DNA of 35,439 nt from Acidimicrobiales bacterium (GCA_030681555.1 JAUXRW010000111.1:1-35439), one strand, 5' to 3'; shown: positions 23,560 to 32,933, counted from the first letter of the stretch. Notes: generated from the letters alone by a model not told the origin. Translations and numbers: made by a program.

Positions 23560-26237
23560 CACTGCGTCGGAGGCAGGTCGCGGGCCAGGACGGCCACGGG
23601 GAAGTCGACGAGCAGCTCGCCGACCGGGTGGGGACCGCCGGAGCGGAGCTCGCCGGTGAGGACGTCCTCCCACGCGCCGTCCGCCAGCGTGACGCTCGTG
23701 TCCCCCCAGTCGTCGCCGAGGCCGGTGAGGAGGCGCGGCACGACGACCGTCAGCGCGCCGCGGGTGGACGCCACGACGTGGCGGGCCTTCGCTCCCGTGG
23801 CCGCGATGGCTGCATGATCACGCCCGCCGTAGCGAGCCGGAACGCGGCGACGGTCTCGAAGGAGGCGGCTGAGCAGCCACAGCTTCGTGCCGCCCGCGTC
23901 GAGGTGGTGCAGCGCCTCCTTCGGCGTCGCCTGCAGCAGCTGCTGGAGGAGCGCGGCGCGGCGCTCGTGATCGACCGGCCGTCGGTTGTCGGGGTCGACC
24001 AGGCTGTGGTCCCACAGCTCGGTGCCCTGGTAGACGTCGGGCATGCCCGGTGCCGTGGCCAGGAGGGTCACCTGCGAGAGGGCCGTGAGCTGCCCCAGCT
24101 CGACGATGCGATGCTCCTCGAGGAAGGCCTCGAGCTGCTCCACGAACCGGTGATCACCCACGATGCCCTCGACGAAGGCGGCTAGCGCCTCGTCGAACCG
24201 CGGGTCGGGGTTCGTCCACGAGGTGTGCTGCTTCGCCTCCTTCGCCGACTTCGCCATCGCTGCGACGAGCCGGTCGGGCTCGATCGGCCACGTCCCCACG
24301 AGCGTCTGGTACACCAGCATCTCGATCGTGCGGTCCGGGGCGGCGTGCCGGCGGTGGCGCTCGTTGTGGTCCGCCCATCGCGCCGTCGCCGCGCCCCAGG
24401 CCTCGGGGAGCTCGGAGAGCAGGTGGATGCGGGCCCGGACGTCGGCGCTGCGCTTCGTGTCGTGGGTCGACAGCGTCAGCATCGTGTCGGGCCAGTGCGC
24501 TGCGAGGTGCGCGCAGTGCTCGTGGTAATCGTCCACCGGTCGCCCGAACGCGGACGGCTCGCCGCCCACCTCGTTGAGCGAGACGAGCCGGTTGTACCGG
24601 TAGAAGGCGGTGTCCTCCACGCCCTTGGCCATCACGGGCGCGCTCAGCTGCTGGAAGCGAGCGGCCAGCTCCACCTCCTGCAGCGCACCCTCCCCCTCCA
24701 GAAGGAGGGTGCGCTGCACGAGGTCGAGCAGCTCGCGGTCGAGGTCGGGCCGGAGGGCGGCGGCCGCGTCGACAGCGGCCTTGACGTGGGCGCGGTCGTC
24801 GTCGCTCGGCGACGCGCCCTCCACCACGTAGGTGCGGTAGACGGCGAACGCAGCGAGCACCTCTCGGAGGACGTCTCGCAGCTCACGGCGCGTGTGGTCC
24901 CGATGGCGGCGGCGGCTCGCGCAGACCTCGGCCAGCAGGCCGGTGAGCCGCTCGGTCTCGGCCGCCAGCTCCTCGCCCATGACGTGGTGCTTCGCGCTGT
25001 GGGCGATCTCGTCGAAGGTCCCGGGGTGCCCCACGAACGCGTCGTAGGCAGCGGTCATCGCCTCCTCGCCGGCGTCGTCGACGAACAGGCGGTCGACCGC
25101 GATCAGGTGGTCGTAGCCCGAGGTGCCCTGCACGGGCCAAGACTGCGGGAGCCGCTCGCCCTCCTGCAGGATCTTCTCCACCACGATGTAGGCGTCGGGG
25201 GCGAGGGCACGGAGCCGACGGAGGTACTCGGCGGGATCGCGGAGCCCGTCGATGTGGTCGATCCGGAGCCCGGTGACCCGACCGGTGTCGACGAGCTCCG
25301 CCAGGAGCCGGTGGCTGTCGCGGAAGACGTCTTCGTCCTCCACCCGGAGCCCGACGAGGGTCGTGATGCTGAAGAACCGGCGGTAGTCGAGCTCCTCGGC
25401 GGCGGTGCGCCAGTGGGCCAAGCGGTAGTTCTGGCGGGCGAGGAGCGTCTCGAAGGCATCGGGGTCGCCGGCGATGGCCGCGAGCTCGTCGTCGATCGCG
25501 TCGGCAACAGCGGGTTCCAGCTGGGTCAGTGCGGCGAGGCGCTGCCGCAGCTCGACCTTGCCGCGGTGGCGGGCCTCGATGGCTTCGCGCCCGTCATCGG
25601 ACGCGTGGGGCAGGGCACCGAACCCGACGGCGATCTCGTCCAGCTCCGGGGAACCAGCCCGCTGGGCCGCGGACGACAGCAGCGCGTCGACGCTGCGGGG
25701 TGAGAGCGGCAGCTCGTGGTCGGCGTAAGTGGCGACGAACGCACCGCCCCGGCGCTGCAAGCCGAGCTCGCCGGCGTCGAGGAGGCGTCCGACGTGGTCA
25801 CCGAGGATGGGGGCGAGCACGGAGGGCCCGGCCGCCCGGTCGGTCCCCCAGTCGATGTCGAAGTACTTCGCGAAGCGGCTGGCCGGCCCGTCCTCCAGGA
25901 CATCCCACCACCACCGGTTGTGGCTGCCGGCGAGGGCCATGTGGTTCGGCACGGTGTCCACCACGATCCCGAGCCCGTGCTCCTCGAGCGCGGTGGCCAT
26001 GCGGGCGAACGCAGGCGCGCCGCCGAGGTCCTCGCTCAGCTGGTTGTGGTCCACCACGTCGTAGCCGTGCGTGCTGCCCGGCGTGGCCTGCAGGACGGGC
26101 GAGCAGTAGAGGTGGCTCACGCCGAGCGAAGCCAAATAGGGCGCCAGCGCCGCTGCGTCGTCGAAGGTGAAGCGGGCGTGCAGCTGGACGCGGTAGGTCG
26201 AGGTGGGCCAGGCGGCCGGACGGACACCGCCGGTCAT
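23559..26237 (-). CDS. treY: Maltooligosyltrehalose synthase
   Basis: This is an 892-residue GH13 intramolecular transglycosylase that turns the reducing-end maltose unit of a linear glucan into trehalose. Motifs are 'STYRVQLHARFTFDDAAALA' at the N-terminus, 'SPVLQATPGSTHGYDV', 'VVDTVPNHMA', the nucleophile Asp327 in 'GLRIDHIDGLRDP', Glu354 in 'VVEKIL' and 'LSTHDTKRSADVRAR' near the C-terminal third. The length is somewhat above the usual 700-850 residues because of a long middle insertion. ATG 26237 was chosen over the long upstream ORF because it overlaps the GlgB stop (ATGA) and the family N-terminus starts there. Confidence 0.96.
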   Translation of the reverse strand: MTGGVRPAAWPTSTYRVQLHARFTFDDAAALAPYLASLGVSHLYCSPVLQATPGSTHGYDVVDHNQLSEDLGGAPAFARMATALEEHGLGIVVDTVPNHMALAGSHNRWWWDVLEDGPASRFAKYFDIDWGTDRAAGPSVLAPILGDHVGRLLDAGELGLQRRGGAFVATYADHELPLSPRSVDALLSSAAQRAGSPELDEIAVGFGALPHASDDGREAIEARHRGKVELRQRLAALTQLEPAVADAIDDELAAIAGDPDAFETLLARQNYRLAHWRTAAEELDYRRFFSITTLVGLRVEDEDVFRDSHRLLAELVDTGRVTGLRIDHIDGLRDPAEYLRRLRALAPDAYIVVEKILQEGERLPQSWPVQGTSGYDHLIAVDRLFVDDAGEEAMTAAYDAFVGHPGTFDEIAHSAKHHVMGEELAAETERLTGLLAEVCASRRRHRDHTRRELRDVLREVLAAFAVYRTYVVEGASPSDDDRAHVKAAVDAAAALRPDLDRELLDLVQRTLLLEGEGALQEVELAARFQQLSAPVMAKGVEDTAFYRYNRLVSLNEVGGEPSAFGRPVDDYHEHCAHLAAHWPDTMLTLSTHDTKRSADVRARIHLLSELPEAWGAATARWADHNERHRRHAAPDRTIEMLVYQTLVGTWPIEPDRLVAAMAKSAKEAKQHTSWTNPDPRFDEALAAFVEGIVGDHRFVEQLEAFLEEHRIVELGQLTALSQVTLLATAPGMPDVYQGTELWDHSLVDPDNRRPVDHERRAALLQQLLQATPKEALHHLDAGGTKLWLLSRLLRDRRRVPARYGGRDHAAIAATGAKARHVVASTRGALTVVVPRLLTGLGDDWGDTSVTLADGAWEDVLTGELRSGGPHPVGELLVDFPVAVLARDLPPTQ

Positions 26238-28405
26238 CGGCGCGGGGCGAGGAACGTGACGGACAGCGGGGGGAGTGCCAGGACCGCGCTGTGCGAGCGT
26301 CCTTGCATGGGGATCTCGTCGGCCTCGAGGTCCTCCTTCCACCCACCGCCCCCGCCGAAGCGGCTGTCGTCCGTGGTCAGGAGCGCGCCCCACCGACCGC
26401 CGCCGTCGAGGCCGATGCGGTAGCCGTGCTCCGCGATGCCGGAGAGGTTTGCGACGCACACGACGAGGTCGTCGGTGCCCGGAGCCCGCCGCTCGAAGGC
26501 CAGCGTGCTCTGCTCCGCCCGGTCGACATCGAGCCAGGCGAAGCCGGCTGGGTCGCCGTCACCGGCGTAGAGCGCAGGGTGCCGGGCCTCGACCTCGTTG
26601 AGGCACCGGACGAGCTCGGTCACCCCGGCGTGCCGCGCATCCTGGAGGAGGTCCCAGTCGAGGCTGCGGTCGTGCGACCACTCGTGCTGCTCGGCGAGCT
26701 CTGCGCCCATGAACAGCAGCTGCTTGCCGGGGTGGGCCCACATCCACGCGTACAGCGCCCGCAGGTTGGCGAAGCGGTCGTCGTCGCTCCCGGGCATCTT
26801 GCCGAGCAGCGGCCGCTTCAGGTGGACGACCTCGTCATGGCTCAGCGGCAGCACGAAGTGCTCCGACCAGGCGTACGTGAGCCCGAACGTCAGCTGGTTG
26901 TGGTGCCACGGCCGGTGGATCGGGTCGTGCGACCAGTACTCCAGCGAGTCGTGCATCCAGCCCATGTTCCACTTGTGCGTGAAACCCAGGCCGCCTGCGT
27001 CGACGGGCCGGCTCACGCCGTTCCAGGCGGTCGACTCCTCCGCGATCGTGAGCACGCCCGGGTGGGCGCGGTGGACGACGGTGTTGAGCTCCTGCAGGAA
27101 GGAGACGGCGTCGAGGTCCTCGTGGCCGCCAAGCGCGTTGGGCGACCACTGCCCGTGGTCCCGTGAGTAGTCGAGGTACAGCATCGATGCGACGGCGTCG
27201 ACGCGCAGCCCGTCGACGTGCAGCTCGCCCAGCCAGAACAGCGCGTTGGCGACGAGGAAGTTGCGCACCTGGCGGCTCGAGTGGTCGAACTCCAGGGTGC
27301 CCCAGTCGGGGTGCTCGGCACGCCGGGGATCGGCGTGCTCGTAGAGGGGGGTGCCGTCGAACCGTGCGAGACCCCACTCGTCCTTCGGGAAGTGCGCCGG
27401 TACCCAGTCGACGATGACGCCGAGGCCGCGCTGGTGGAGGTGGTCGACGAACCACCGGAACTCGTCGGGGTCGCCGAAGCGGGACGTCGGTGCGTAGAAG
27501 CCGGTGACCTGGTAGCCCCAGGACGGCTCGTAAGGGTGCTCCGCCGGGGGCATCAGCTCGACGTGGGTGAACCCGAGGGAGCAGGCGTGGTCGGCCAGCT
27601 GCGAGGCCAGCTCGCGGTAGGTGAGGAAGCGACCGTCCTCGTGCCGACGCCAGGAGCCGAGGTGCACCTCGTAGACGCTCATGCGATCGCGCAGGGGATC
27701 CAGGCCGCGGCGCTGCTCCATCCACGCCTGGTCGCCCCACTCGTGGCGACTGTCGAAGACGATGGAGGCCATGCCGCCGCTGTGCTCGGAGAACTGCGCC
27801 ATCGGGTCCATGTGGCGCACCCGGCGACCGTCGGCGCCCTCGACGTCGAACTTGTAGACCGCGCCGCGCGCGACATGGGGCACGAACCCCCACCACACGC
27901 CGCCGTCGAGGCGCTCCAGCGGATGCGCGCCGGTGTCCCATCCGGTCCACTCGCCGACCACCCACACGGCCCGTGCGTTCGGTGCCCACACCGCGAAGGC
28001 CGTGCCTTCGACGCCCTCCCACGTTCCGGGGTGCGCACCCAGGACGTCCCAGAGGCGCTCGTGGCGGCCCTCGCCGATCAGCCAGAGGTCGTCGGCCGTG
28101 GGCCGCAGCGAACGGCCGAGGGGCGCGACGACAGCGGCGGTGGTGGCTGCTTCGGAGGCGGGCTCCCCCACCGCTGCCTTCTTCACCGCAGCCTTGCGAC
28201 CGGCGGCCGTCTTCCTGCTGCGGGGCTGCTTCGTCGCGGCAACCTTTCGCGGGGCCGGCGCCTTCTTGGAGCCCTTCTTCGCCGCAGCCTTCGCGGGGGC
28301 GGGGGCTTCTGGACCCGAGCTCGCGCCGGGCGAAGCAGCCGCCTCCGCAGCGGCGACGAGCTCCGGATCGGGCGCATCGGGCACCGGATCCCGGCTGGAG
28401 TTCAC
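26234..28405 (-). CDS. glgB: 1,4-alpha-glucan branching enzyme with Lys/Ala-rich N-terminal tail
   Basis: This is a 723-residue branching enzyme. From about residue 115 it follows the family: 'LGAHPGTWEGVEGTAFAVWAP' (CBM48), 'SVYEVHLGSWRR', 'HVELMPPAEHPYEPSWGYQV', the nucleophile Asp403 in 'DGLRVDAVASMLYLDY', Glu456 in 'TIAEEST' and 'LPLSHDEVVHLKRPLLGKMP'. It moves glucan segments to make alpha-1,6 branches on the product of GlgE. Residues about 36-78 are unusual: an Ala/Lys/Arg/Pro tail ('AKAAAKKGSKKAPAPRKVAA', 'GRKAAVKKAA') like histone H1 or Hu-type tails, in place of the usual short N-terminus. The GTG start at 28405 overlaps the Mak stop (GTGA), which supports the long form. The stop overlaps treY. 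Confidence 0.96.
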   Translation of the reverse strand: MNSSRDPVPDAPDPELVAAAEAAASPGASSGPEAPAPAKAAAKKGSKKAPAPRKVAATKQPRSRKTAAGRKAAVKKAAVGEPASEAATTAAVVAPLGRSLRPTADDLWLIGEGRHERLWDVLGAHPGTWEGVEGTAFAVWAPNARAVWVVGEWTGWDTGAHPLERLDGGVWWGFVPHVARGAVYKFDVEGADGRRVRHMDPMAQFSEHSGGMASIVFDSRHEWGDQAWMEQRRGLDPLRDRMSVYEVHLGSWRRHEDGRFLTYRELASQLADHACSLGFTHVELMPPAEHPYEPSWGYQVTGFYAPTSRFGDPDEFRWFVDHLHQRGLGVIVDWVPAHFPKDEWGLARFDGTPLYEHADPRRAEHPDWGTLEFDHSSRQVRNFLVANALFWLGELHVDGLRVDAVASMLYLDYSRDHGQWSPNALGGHEDLDAVSFLQELNTVVHRAHPGVLTIAEESTAWNGVSRPVDAGGLGFTHKWNMGWMHDSLEYWSHDPIHRPWHHNQLTFGLTYAWSEHFVLPLSHDEVVHLKRPLLGKMPGSDDDRFANLRALYAWMWAHPGKQLLFMGAELAEQHEWSHDRSLDWDLLQDARHAGVTELVRCLNEVEARHPALYAGDGDPAGFAWLDVDRAEQSTLAFERRAPGTDDLVVCVANLSGIAEHGYRIGLDGGGRWGALLTTDDSRFGGGGGWKEDLEADEIPMQGRSHSAVLALPPLSVTFLAPRR

Positions 28406-29790
28406 CGCGCCGCTCCGGCGTGCGTGAGCCGGTCGATGCGTTGCAGCGGGATCCAGACCTGGTCCGGTCGGTAGCCGAGCTCGTACCCGACCTCGTAGAC
28501 CGCCTTGTCCAGCTCGAACGCAGCGAGGACCGCTTGCCGGTGCTCGGGCTCGACGGGCAGCAGTGCGTCGATCCCGTCGACGCCGAAGTACCCGTCGAGG
28601 AAGGCCTGGCGGCAGTGCTCGTCCCAGGCCTGCGCCGCCTCTGCGAGGGCGGGATCGAGGGCGGGGTCGGGGTCACCGATGGTCCACTGGGCGAGGCCTG
28701 TTGCTGCGGCGTAGTGGAACGAGCGCAGCATGCCGGCGACGTCCCGGAGGGGCGAGGAGGTTGTGGCTCGTTCCTCGCGTCGGCGCGCCGGCTCGCCCTC
28801 GAAGTCGAGGACGTACCACCCCTCGTCGGCCAGCAGCACCTGCGCGAGGTGGAGGTCGCCGTGGATGCGCTGGTCCACCCCGACGTCGTCGAGTTCGGCC
28901 AGCTCGCGGTAGCGCTCGGCGACGGACGCGACGTCCAGGCGGTGGTCGCCGAGGTCGGCGCCGCTGTCTGCGAGCTGGCGGAGCTGCCCGTCCATCTCAG
29001 CGGCCCATCGGGCGGGATCACCGGGGCGGGTGCCCCACGCGTCGGCGATCGCCAGGTGGAGCCCCGCCAGCACCGCCCCCAGCCGCCTCGCCTCGGGTCC
29101 GAAGTCGCCACCGGCCTCGTCCGGGGCGCAGCCGGCGTCGAGCAGGTCGCGCACCGAGCTGGCGGCGAGCTCCCAACCCTCGATCGATCCGGAGAGGAAC
29201 CGTCGGAGCACCGCGAGGTCCGTGTCGTCCCGCCGGAGTTCGGCGAGGGGCGGGAGCTGGTGCTCGAAGCCCTGCTCGGCCAGCTTGCGCGGGATCTCCA
29301 CGTCGGGGTTGGGGCCCGGCTCGACCCGGCGGAAGACCTTCAGGATCTTCTTGCTGTCGTAGACGATCGAGGTGTTGGAGTGCTCCAGGACGAGGGGATG
29401 GTGCGTGCTCACCTCGGCGCCGGGATCCACGAGGTGCAGCACGTCGATCGCCAGCTCCGGATCGGCGAGGGCGTCGTACATGGCGACCGGCCCGCGGTCG
29501 CCCGGAACCACCGTCAGACGCCGGCGGTCGTCCCTCGGCAGGAACGAGGTGTCGTCAACCGGCCGCACGCCGATGAAGACCTGGTACGCCTGCGTGTCGG
29601 CGTCGTCGGCGAAGGCGACGTCCACGAGCGCCCAGACGAGGCCGGCGGCGGCGTCGTCCCGGACGACCTCGTGCCAGCGCAGGTCGATCGACCGGATGGC
29701 GCGGCCGTGCGCCCCGGACCACCGCTGTCGCGCGAGATGGGCGGGCAGGTGGTCGACGAGCAGCTGGGGGAGGCTGGCAAGAGGAATCAC
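28402..29790 (-). CDS. mak: Maltokinase (Mak/Pep2)
   Basis: This is a 462-residue kinase-like-fold protein that phosphorylates maltose with ATP to maltose 1-phosphate, the donor for GlgE. The N-lobe cap starts 'LPAHLARQRWSGAHGRAI'. 'LEHSNTSIVYDSKKILKVFR' holds the ATP-binding Lys. The catalytic loop is 'IHGDLHLAQVLL' with Asp312, and the Mg site is 'VLDFEGEP' with Asp329. The C-terminal helices ('KAVYEVGYELGYRPDQVWIP') are typical. The GTG at 29790 has GGGAAGGGA 8-9 nt upstream. It lies 48 bp after glgE and overlaps glgB. It is not fused to TreS, unlike in many actinobacteria. Confidence 0.95.
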   Translation of the reverse strand: MIPLASLPQLLVDHLPAHLARQRWSGAHGRAIRSIDLRWHEVVRDDAAAGLVWALVDVAFADDADTQAYQVFIGVRPVDDTSFLPRDDRRRLTVVPGDRGPVAMYDALADPELAIDVLHLVDPGAEVSTHHPLVLEHSNTSIVYDSKKILKVFRRVEPGPNPDVEIPRKLAEQGFEHQLPPLAELRRDDTDLAVLRRFLSGSIEGWELAASSVRDLLDAGCAPDEAGGDFGPEARRLGAVLAGLHLAIADAWGTRPGDPARWAAEMDGQLRQLADSGADLGDHRLDVASVAERYRELAELDDVGVDQRIHGDLHLAQVLLADEGWYVLDFEGEPARRREERATTSSPLRDVAGMLRSFHYAAATGLAQWTIGDPDPALDPALAEAAQAWDEHCRQAFLDGYFGVDGIDALLPVEPEHRQAVLAAFELDKAVYEVGYELGYRPDQVWIPLQRIDRLTHAGAAR

Positions 29791-29838
29791 GTCTTGTGTC
29801 CCTTCCCACGCGGGCGGGCGCTGAACCCGCCGGCGCGG

Positions 29839-31809
29839 TCAGTGGGTGATGTGGAAGATGTGGGCGACCTGGCCGAGACCAGGATCGAGGCGGACGTAGC
29901 CGCTCTGGCCCCACCACTCGTACCTGGCCCCGTCGAGCTCGTCGAGCAGCTGCATCCGCCCGTCCCCGTGCAGGCCCATGGCGCCCCCGTCGAGCTGGAG
30001 GACCCCCTCCTGCGCGTTGTGCGGATCGAGGTTGACGACGCACAGCAGCAGGTCCTCGCCCGCTCGGCCGCGGCTGTACGCCAGCAGCTGCTCGTTGCCG
30101 GTGTCGTGGAAGCACACGTCGCTGAGCGACCACACGTCGCCGTGACGGCGCCGGACGCCGTTGAGCGTTCGCATGAGGGGCGCCAGCGTGGCCGGATCGG
30201 TGTAGTCGCGGTGCTTGAGCTCGTACTTCTCGGAGTGCAGGTACTCCTCGTTGGACTCGCTGGCCGGCTCGTTCTCGCAGAGCTCGTAGCCCGAGTACAC
30301 ACCATACGTGGGCACGAGCGTGGCGGCGAGGACGAGCCGCAGGGCGAAGGCCGACCGGGGTCCGTCGCGGAGCACCCCACCGAGGATGTCGGGTGTGTTG
30401 GGCCAGAAGGCCGGCCGCATGTAGTCGCTGAGCGGTCCGTGGCTCAGCTCGGTGACGTAGGTGCGGAGTTCCTCGGCCTCGTGGCGCCATGTGAAGTACG
30501 TGTAGCTCTGGCTGAACCCCACCTCCGCCAGCTTTGCCATCATGGGCGGCGTGGTGAAGGCCTCGGCCAGGAAGATCAGGTCGGGGTGCTGGCGGCGGAG
30601 GTCGTCCAGGAGCCAGGCCCAGAAGGCAAGCGGCTTGGTGTGGGGGTTGTCGACGCGGAAGATCCTCACGCCCTGACCGATCCAGTGGACGAGGACGTCC
30701 CGACAGGCCTCCCACAAGGCGACGCGATCCTCCTCGCGAGCCGGCCAGAACTCGATCGGGTGGATGTCCTGGTACTTCTTCGGCGGATTCTCTGCGTACC
30801 GGATCGACCCGTCGGGCCGCTGCTTGAACCACTCCGGGTGATCCCGCACCCAGGGGTGGTCGGGGCTGCACTGGAGCGCGTAGTCGAGCGCGATCTCGAG
30901 GCCGAGCTCGTCGGCGCGCCCGAGGAGCGCGGCGAAGTCGGCCTCGGAGCCGAGGTCGGGGTGGATGGCCGTGTGCCCGCCCTCCGGACCGCCGATGGCC
31001 CAAGGGCTCCCGCGATCGTCGGGCGCTGCGTGCAACGTGTTGTTCGGCCCCTTGCGGTGGCTCCGCCCGATCGGGTGGATGGGCGGCAGGTAGACGACGT
31101 CGAACCCGAGGTCGGCGACGTAGTCGAGGTGCTCGGCCGCACCCTTGAGGCCGCCGAACGACCTCGGGAACAGCTCGTACCAGGCGCCCACCGAGGCCGT
31201 GCGCCGATCGACCCACAGGGGGTGCGGCGCCGACTCGGAGCGCCGGGCGTCCGGGAGGGGACAGACCACGGACGCGACCGCGTCATCGAGGGCTGCGTTG
31301 AGGCGGTCGTCCACCGAGCGGTCGGCACGGCGCACGCCAGTGGCGGCGGCGCGGACGAGCTCGGCATCGGCCGTGGCGAGCTGGGCGGCAAGTTCCTCCA
31401 GGAGGAGCGCGCCCTCCTCGAGCTCGAGCTCCACGTCCTGCGCGGCGCCCGCCTTCACCTCGACCTCGTGCCGCCAGGTGGAGTACCGGTCGATCCACGC
31501 CTCCACGACGACCTCGTGCAAACCGAGCTGAACGGGTTCGATCGTGCCGCTCCATCGGCTCCGCTCTCCGGCCACGAGCGAGGCGACCTGCCACTCGTCC
31601 TGACCCACTGGCCGCCAGCGGACACGTGCGCCCAGGCGATCGTGCCCGTCGACGATCAGGACCGCCGACACGGTCAGAGGCGTGCCGGCCACGCCCTTGG
31701 CGGGGAAGCCCGCCGGCGTGCGCGGGCGGGCGTCGTCGATGACGATCGGGGACAGCAGCTGAGCGGCCGACGGAGGAGGCTCAGGGGGAGCCGCGGGGCG
31801 TCGAGGCAT
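29839..31809 (-). CDS. glgE: Alpha-1,4-glucan:maltose-1-phosphate maltosyltransferase
   Basis: This is a 656-residue GH13_3 enzyme that extends alpha-1,4-glucans by maltosyl units from maltose 1-phosphate. An N-terminal beta-domain ('YSTWRHEVEVKAG') and a helical insert (about 125-190) precede the barrel. The barrel carries 'AWYELFPRSFGGLKGAAEHL', 'YAENPPKKYQDIHPIEF', the nucleophile Asp (about 387) in 'FRVDNPHTKP', the acid/base Glu (about 416) in 'FLAEAFT' and 'WPNTPDIL'. ATG 31809 is used; GTG 31815 two codons earlier is possible, and neither has a strong Shine-Dalgarno sequence. It sits 57 bp after the hemerythrin gene on the same strand and heads the glucan part of the cluster. Confidence 0.97.
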   Translation of the reverse strand: MPRRPAAPPEPPPSAAQLLSPIVIDDARPRTPAGFPAKGVAGTPLTVSAVLIVDGHDRLGARVRWRPVGQDEWQVASLVAGERSRWSGTIEPVQLGLHEVVVEAWIDRYSTWRHEVEVKAGAAQDVELELEEGALLLEELAAQLATADAELVRAAATGVRRADRSVDDRLNAALDDAVASVVCPLPDARRSESAPHPLWVDRRTASVGAWYELFPRSFGGLKGAAEHLDYVADLGFDVVYLPPIHPIGRSHRKGPNNTLHAAPDDRGSPWAIGGPEGGHTAIHPDLGSEADFAALLGRADELGLEIALDYALQCSPDHPWVRDHPEWFKQRPDGSIRYAENPPKKYQDIHPIEFWPAREEDRVALWEACRDVLVHWIGQGVRIFRVDNPHTKPLAFWAWLLDDLRRQHPDLIFLAEAFTTPPMMAKLAEVGFSQSYTYFTWRHEAEELRTYVTELSHGPLSDYMRPAFWPNTPDILGGVLRDGPRSAFALRLVLAATLVPTYGVYSGYELCENEPASESNEEYLHSEKYELKHRDYTDPATLAPLMRTLNGVRRRHGDVWSLSDVCFHDTGNEQLLAYSRGRAGEDLLLCVVNLDPHNAQEGVLQLDGGAMGLHGDGRMQLLDELDGARYEWWGQSGYVRLDPGLGQVAHIFHITH

Positions 31810-31866
31810 GCACACAGTCTTGCCCGTCCCGGACCCGTCCGAGACGGTCGCGCCGGGGGATGCGCC

Positions 31867-32421
31867 TCAACGGGCGTGGGCGTGGAGCCGGTCGCGCTCC
31901 TTGTCGACCATCGCCACGAACGGCCCGGTCAGGAGGTTGCCGAGGCCGCTCTCCGGTCCGTGCGGGTGCGGATGGGTGGGCGCCATCGCCTCCGCCACCT
32001 CGACCTGCTCCCCCATCTGGCGCAGGTCCCCCATGCCGAGCTCGCCCTCGAGGAGGGGGAACAGCTCTTGCTCCTCGGCCTCGGCGTGAACCTCGACGGC
32101 TTGCCGCAACTCGACGAACTTCGAACCGAAGCCCTCCTCGTCGGGGCCGAGCCTCTCGAGGTCGGCCAGCAGCTGCTTGGCCGCTCCCTCCTCCCGGAGG
32201 CGGGCGTCCACGACCTGGTCGGCAGCGTCGCCGAGGCGGCGTCCGGCGGGGTGCACCACGATCTCCTCCGCCGTCTCGTGGACGGCGAGCAGGCGACGCA
32301 GGCAGTCGAACAGCTCCGCCCGCTGGTCCGCAGCTGACTGCTCGATCTGGGCGAAGAGGCTGCGCACCTCGGTGTGCTGGACGCGCAACAGGTCGGTGAC
32401 GGTCGGCCGGTGGTCGGTCAT
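31867..32421 (-). CDS. Hemerythrin HHE domain protein
   Basis: This is a 184-residue helical-bundle protein. The spacing of His16 ('VQHTEVR'), His48 and Glu52 ('AVHETAEE'), and His112 with Glu116 and 'FPLL' ('VEVHAEAEEQELFPLLE') matches the di-iron site of HHE hemerythrins, which bind oxygen, nitric oxide or act in redox sensing. A His/Pro-rich segment ('PTHPHPHGPE') comes near the C-terminus. It is the likely first gene of the glgE-mak-glgB-treY-treZ-glgX transcript (57-bp gap). A TACGCA hexamer 6 nt before the ATG suggests a leaderless start. It is divergent from the STAS gene over 149 bp. Confidence 0.9.
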   Translation of the reverse strand: MTDHRPTVTDLLRVQHTEVRSLFAQIEQSAADQRAELFDCLRRLLAVHETAEEIVVHPAGRRLGDAADQVVDARLREEGAAKQLLADLERLGPDEEGFGSKFVELRQAVEVHAEAEEQELFPLLEGELGMGDLRQMGEQVEVAEAMAPTHPHPHGPESGLGNLLTGPFVAMVDKERDRLHAHAR

Positions 32422-32427
32422 GCACGG

Positions 32428-32433
32428 TGCGTA
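32428..32433 (-). promoter_or_regulatory. Possible -10 hexamer before the hemerythrin gene (TACGCA)
   Basis: On the minus strand TACGCA ends exactly 6 nt before the ATG. It would drive the whole hemerythrin-to-glgX transcript if there is no internal promoter. The last base departs from the TANNNT consensus. Confidence 0.3.
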
Positions 32434-32570
32434 CCCAGCGGGTGAGCGCGACAGCCGACGGGCGCATCTCGCAACGGGACCGTCACGAGCGCTTCGTCCG
32501 GTCCGGTAGTAAGGTGCCTCTGTTCTTGAACACACAGGAGCGGTAGGGCACCGACCCACTGGAGATCCGT

Positions 32571-32915
32571 GTGCACCATCATCCCCTGACAATCGAGGTT
32601 CGGCCCGAGCAGAGCTCGGTGACGCTCTTCCTCTCCGGGGAGCTCGACCTCGCTTCCGCTGGCTCGCTGCGTGCCTGCTTCGAAGGTCTCGACGCCCGCT
32701 TCCGCTCTATCGTCGTGGACCTGTCCGACCTCACCTTCCTGGACTCGACCGGGTTGGGCCTGCTCGTCCAGGCGCAGCAGCGCTTCGGGCCCGAGTTCCG
32801 GGAGCTCGCCCTCCGCAACCCGCTCGGGAACGTGCGGCACGTGCTGGCCATCTCGGGCGTCGATCAGGTCGTGCCGATCCTGACCGACCCCCAGCAGGCG
32901 GTCGCCGCAGGATAG
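32571..32915 (+). CDS. STAS-domain anti-anti-sigma factor
   Basis: This is a 114-residue single STAS domain: 'LSGELDLASAGSLRACFEGL', then 'LTFLDSTGLGLLVQAQQRFG', where the Ser of D-S-T-G is the expected phosphorylation site, and 'RNPLGNVRHVLAISGVDQVV'. It closely follows the RsbV/SpoIIAA pattern and should bind an RsbW-like ATPase. The GTG has GGAG 5-6 nt upstream. A TAAGGT hexamer further upstream in the 149-bp intergenic region (near 32510) could be its -10. It is a distant paralogue of the STAS protein at 19370. Confidence 0.92.
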   Translation: MHHHPLTIEVRPEQSSVTLFLSGELDLASAGSLRACFEGLDARFRSIVVDLSDLTFLDSTGLGLLVQAQQRFGPEFRELALRNPLGNVRHVLAISGVDQVVPILTDPQQAVAAG

Positions 32916-32933
32916 CGGCGGGCACCGTTGGGG

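Noticed and set aside
27973-32337. 1454-residue plus-strand ORF
   Set aside because: It is antisense to glgB, mak, glgE and the hemerythrin gene, all with complete catalytic or metal-site motifs. Its translation is low-complexity Arg/Val/Gly/Glu text with no domain; long antisense ORFs are expected at this GC content.
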